Source of the DNA: Delphinus delphis
Lineage: Eukaryota > Chordata > Mammalia > Artiodactyla > Delphinidae
Direction of reading: 5' to 3'
Length of the DNA stretch: 64,000 nucleotides
NCBI RefSeq assembly: GCF_949987515.2
Contig: NC_082687.1
Location: 25,694,132 to 25,758,131 of the forward strand
Shown here: one piece after another, positions 61,973 to 64,000 of the stretch
How the letters are laid out: each line of letters begins with the position of its first letter
How positions within the stretch are numbered: the first letter of the stretch is position 1
Notes under the pieces: generated by a model
What the model saw: only the letters and a program-made list of their open reading frames with translations
The model's database searches: none
What the model was told of the DNA's origin: nothing
Program-made: the position numbers and the translations under genes

Positions 61973-64000
61973 AGAAAAGAATAAAAAATCAGCAATTATA
62001 TATTTTTATCAAATAATTTTCTATTAGGCAATTTCCTATTTCACAGTACACATTGTGTTCTTGGGTTCTATTTTTCTATTCTCCCTACATGTGACTGCTT
62101 GTTGTAGAGCTGTTAATTCAAAGGCTGACAGTGGCCAGACTGACAAGGTAAATGTCTGAATCAGGCCATGTGTAAGATAATAGGGAGTGAGGGCACCCTA
62201 GAAAAAACAGAGTATAGGCATTCAAATCCAGATGAAAAACAAAACCAGCACACGTGTGCACACACTCACACCCCGACACCCCCCTATGCAGGCCAAAGAA
62301 AGCACATCTGTGGCCTGCGTGAAGTCTGTGGGCCACTCATTTGTGACCTCCGACCAAGGCCAACACATCCCTAACCATGAATCTATGAGTGACGTATTTG
62401 AAAAGAAAATCCAATTTCAGTTCGAATGAAGGAGTGCCAGTGGTGTTTCAGCTGTCCTTCTAGAATGTTTACATCACTTGTATATATATCCCTCCTTAAA
62501 GATCAGAAATCACTAATGATTCAGGAGATAAACTGTAGTGGTCAAGAGAGTTAATTCTCCACGACAAGCTACTGGTTCAACGAAAAACATAGATTTAGCA
62601 GTCTCCCTCTAGCGGCAGGGTCTTCTCTCCCTGGAACCACTTGTATGACCCCTCTAATGGGGTGTGGGTGGAGGGGCGAAGCATTTACTATTGAATGCAT
62701 AGAAATATATGATTAACATACATTTTAAAAGGGTAGATGGTGATGGTGGAATTTATATTACGGTACAAGGTGTGATTAAAAGGAACGAAAATAAATTTTT
62801 GACAAAAGCAACAACACTCATCTAAAGGAATGTGGTCCTTCGAGCTTGTTATTGAGAAAAGCCAAACTCATTTTTAAATGATGCATCATTCCAAACATTT
62901 TTAGCTGTCTTCAGAAAGAGTTTGTGTGCCACATAAGAAAATAATATAAAATCACGTCATTCCTGAACTGGAAGACAGCACAGAGATTAACAATACTCTT
63001 GTTACTTTAGCTACACCTCACAAGTCAGTTCTTCTTGAAAGATAAACACGGTGAAGCTGCGGTCTCCAGGAGAGGCTGTGCCATAGAAAGCTAAGTGACC
63101 TGATGCTCAGAGGAGGGAATCACAATTTACTTTGCATAGGGAATAAGCCTTACACCAGAAACCAAGGCAAAACCAGCATGCTTCAGGAATTTCAAAAATT
63201 GTCTAAACATCCATGAGAGTCTCTACTAACATTGAAAATCATTTGGAATTTTTAGAGAATTTAATGCGTTCAAACCCAGATGTACAGAAGAGGTGATGAA
63301 AGGCAGAAACAGATTAGAGTCACACTGCTGAATTCTTTTCATTCACTTTTTAGATTGCCTGAAATGCCATCTCACATGAGCATCTTTTAACTTAATAAGC
63401 ATCTTGGTTTTCTTTTAATTGCATGCCTTCTTCTGGAGCAGCAGTTCCCCAGGGTCCCTAAGACCATTTTGGGGGCTCAGTGAGACAAAACACGACTTTC
63501 ATGATAATACTAAGTAAGACACTCTTTGCCTTTTTCACCTTCATTCTTTCACAGTCGTACAGCGAAGTTTTCCAGAGGCCACCCAACATGTGATACTGAG
63601 AGATTTTATACAGAAACAGATATGAGACTCCAGCTGTCCTGTATTAAGCCAGACATTAAAGAGATTTGCAAAATGTAAAATAATGGTATTGTTCTCACTG
63701 GTTTTTCTTTTTGTTTTGGAAAATAGAGTTATTTTTCATTAAAATATGTACGTTTGCATATCACGGGGTTTACTGTTATTTAAAAATGAATTAATAATTT
63801 CCCAGCTTTAATTTCAAACGTGGTAAATACAGATAGATCTAACCAATACAAATGAAAACTCCTTGGGGTTTTCAACAAACCTTAAGAATGTAAAGGGGTC
63901 CTAAAATCTTGAGAACACTGTTCTTGAGGTAAGCTGCTCACATCTTAGTCTAAATCAATTCTGTTAGGGTGCTTTCCTCTAAATATTAATATGAATGTAA

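Larger units (their letters stand above)
44041..64000 (-). other. SLC10A7: SLC10A7 intron (partial), upstream of the 36-bp exon
   Basis: Intron sequence on the 5' side of the 36-bp exon; its donor lies beyond the window. It contains a compound microsatellite (44921), a second mariner (45836-47094), MIR relics, CHR SINEs at 49607, 50037, 52168, 53953 and 58065, an AT/GT microsatellite, two hAT relics and a 144-bp L1 insertion. From about 58300 to 64000 it is A/T-rich with few recognisable repeats; a TG repeat lies near 61939 and three CTCF-like motifs fall between 59567 and 62616. Confidence 0.8.

Overview
This window is vertebrate nuclear DNA, almost certainly from a cetacean. It contains eleven copies of a tRNA-derived SINE with the CHR-type head (GGGCTTCCCTGGTGG) and, in most copies, the tail ending GTACCGC plus A-tail. 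To my knowledge this SINE is abundant in whales and dolphins. The window also has cetartiodactyl-type mariners, young L1 3' ends and ordinary mammalian MIR, L2, MaLR and ERVL relics. The species cannot be fixed from the sequence.

The whole window lies inside one gene on the minus strand, SLC10A7 (solute carrier family 10 member 7). Five coding exons are visible. In transcript order they are 44040-44005 (36 bp), 25541-25458 (84 bp), 15927-15762 (166 bp), 14619-14568 (52 bp) and 4897-4824 (74 bp). All ten splice sites are canonical GT/AG, the phases join without a break, and the 412 bp read as 137 uninterrupted codons plus one base. They match roughly residues 146-283 of the about 340-residue human protein, as I remember it. 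Earlier exons must lie beyond 64000 and the last exon or exons below position 1. No promoter, CpG island, start codon, stop codon or poly(A) site of the gene is in the window.

Everything else is intron, mostly dispersed repeats. By region: 1-4823 holds MIR relics. 4898-14567 holds MIR and L2 relics, two CHR SINEs, an L1 3' end and microsatellites. 14620-15761 holds a SINE with an internal duplication. 15928-25457 holds a full-length mariner, an L1 3' end and L2 relics. 25542-44004 is a long intron with L2, an ERVL-type LTR, a MaLR-type solo LTR, an L1 3' end and three SINEs. 44041-64000 holds a second mariner in the opposite orientation, five SINEs, two hAT relics, a very short L1 insertion and microsatellites.

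I found no second protein-coding gene, no functional RNA gene and no undescribed system. The main points of interest are the inverted mariner pair flanking two frame-neutral exons, the SINE structural variants, the intact target-site duplications, a cluster of CTCF-like motifs and a perfect 12-bp hairpin.
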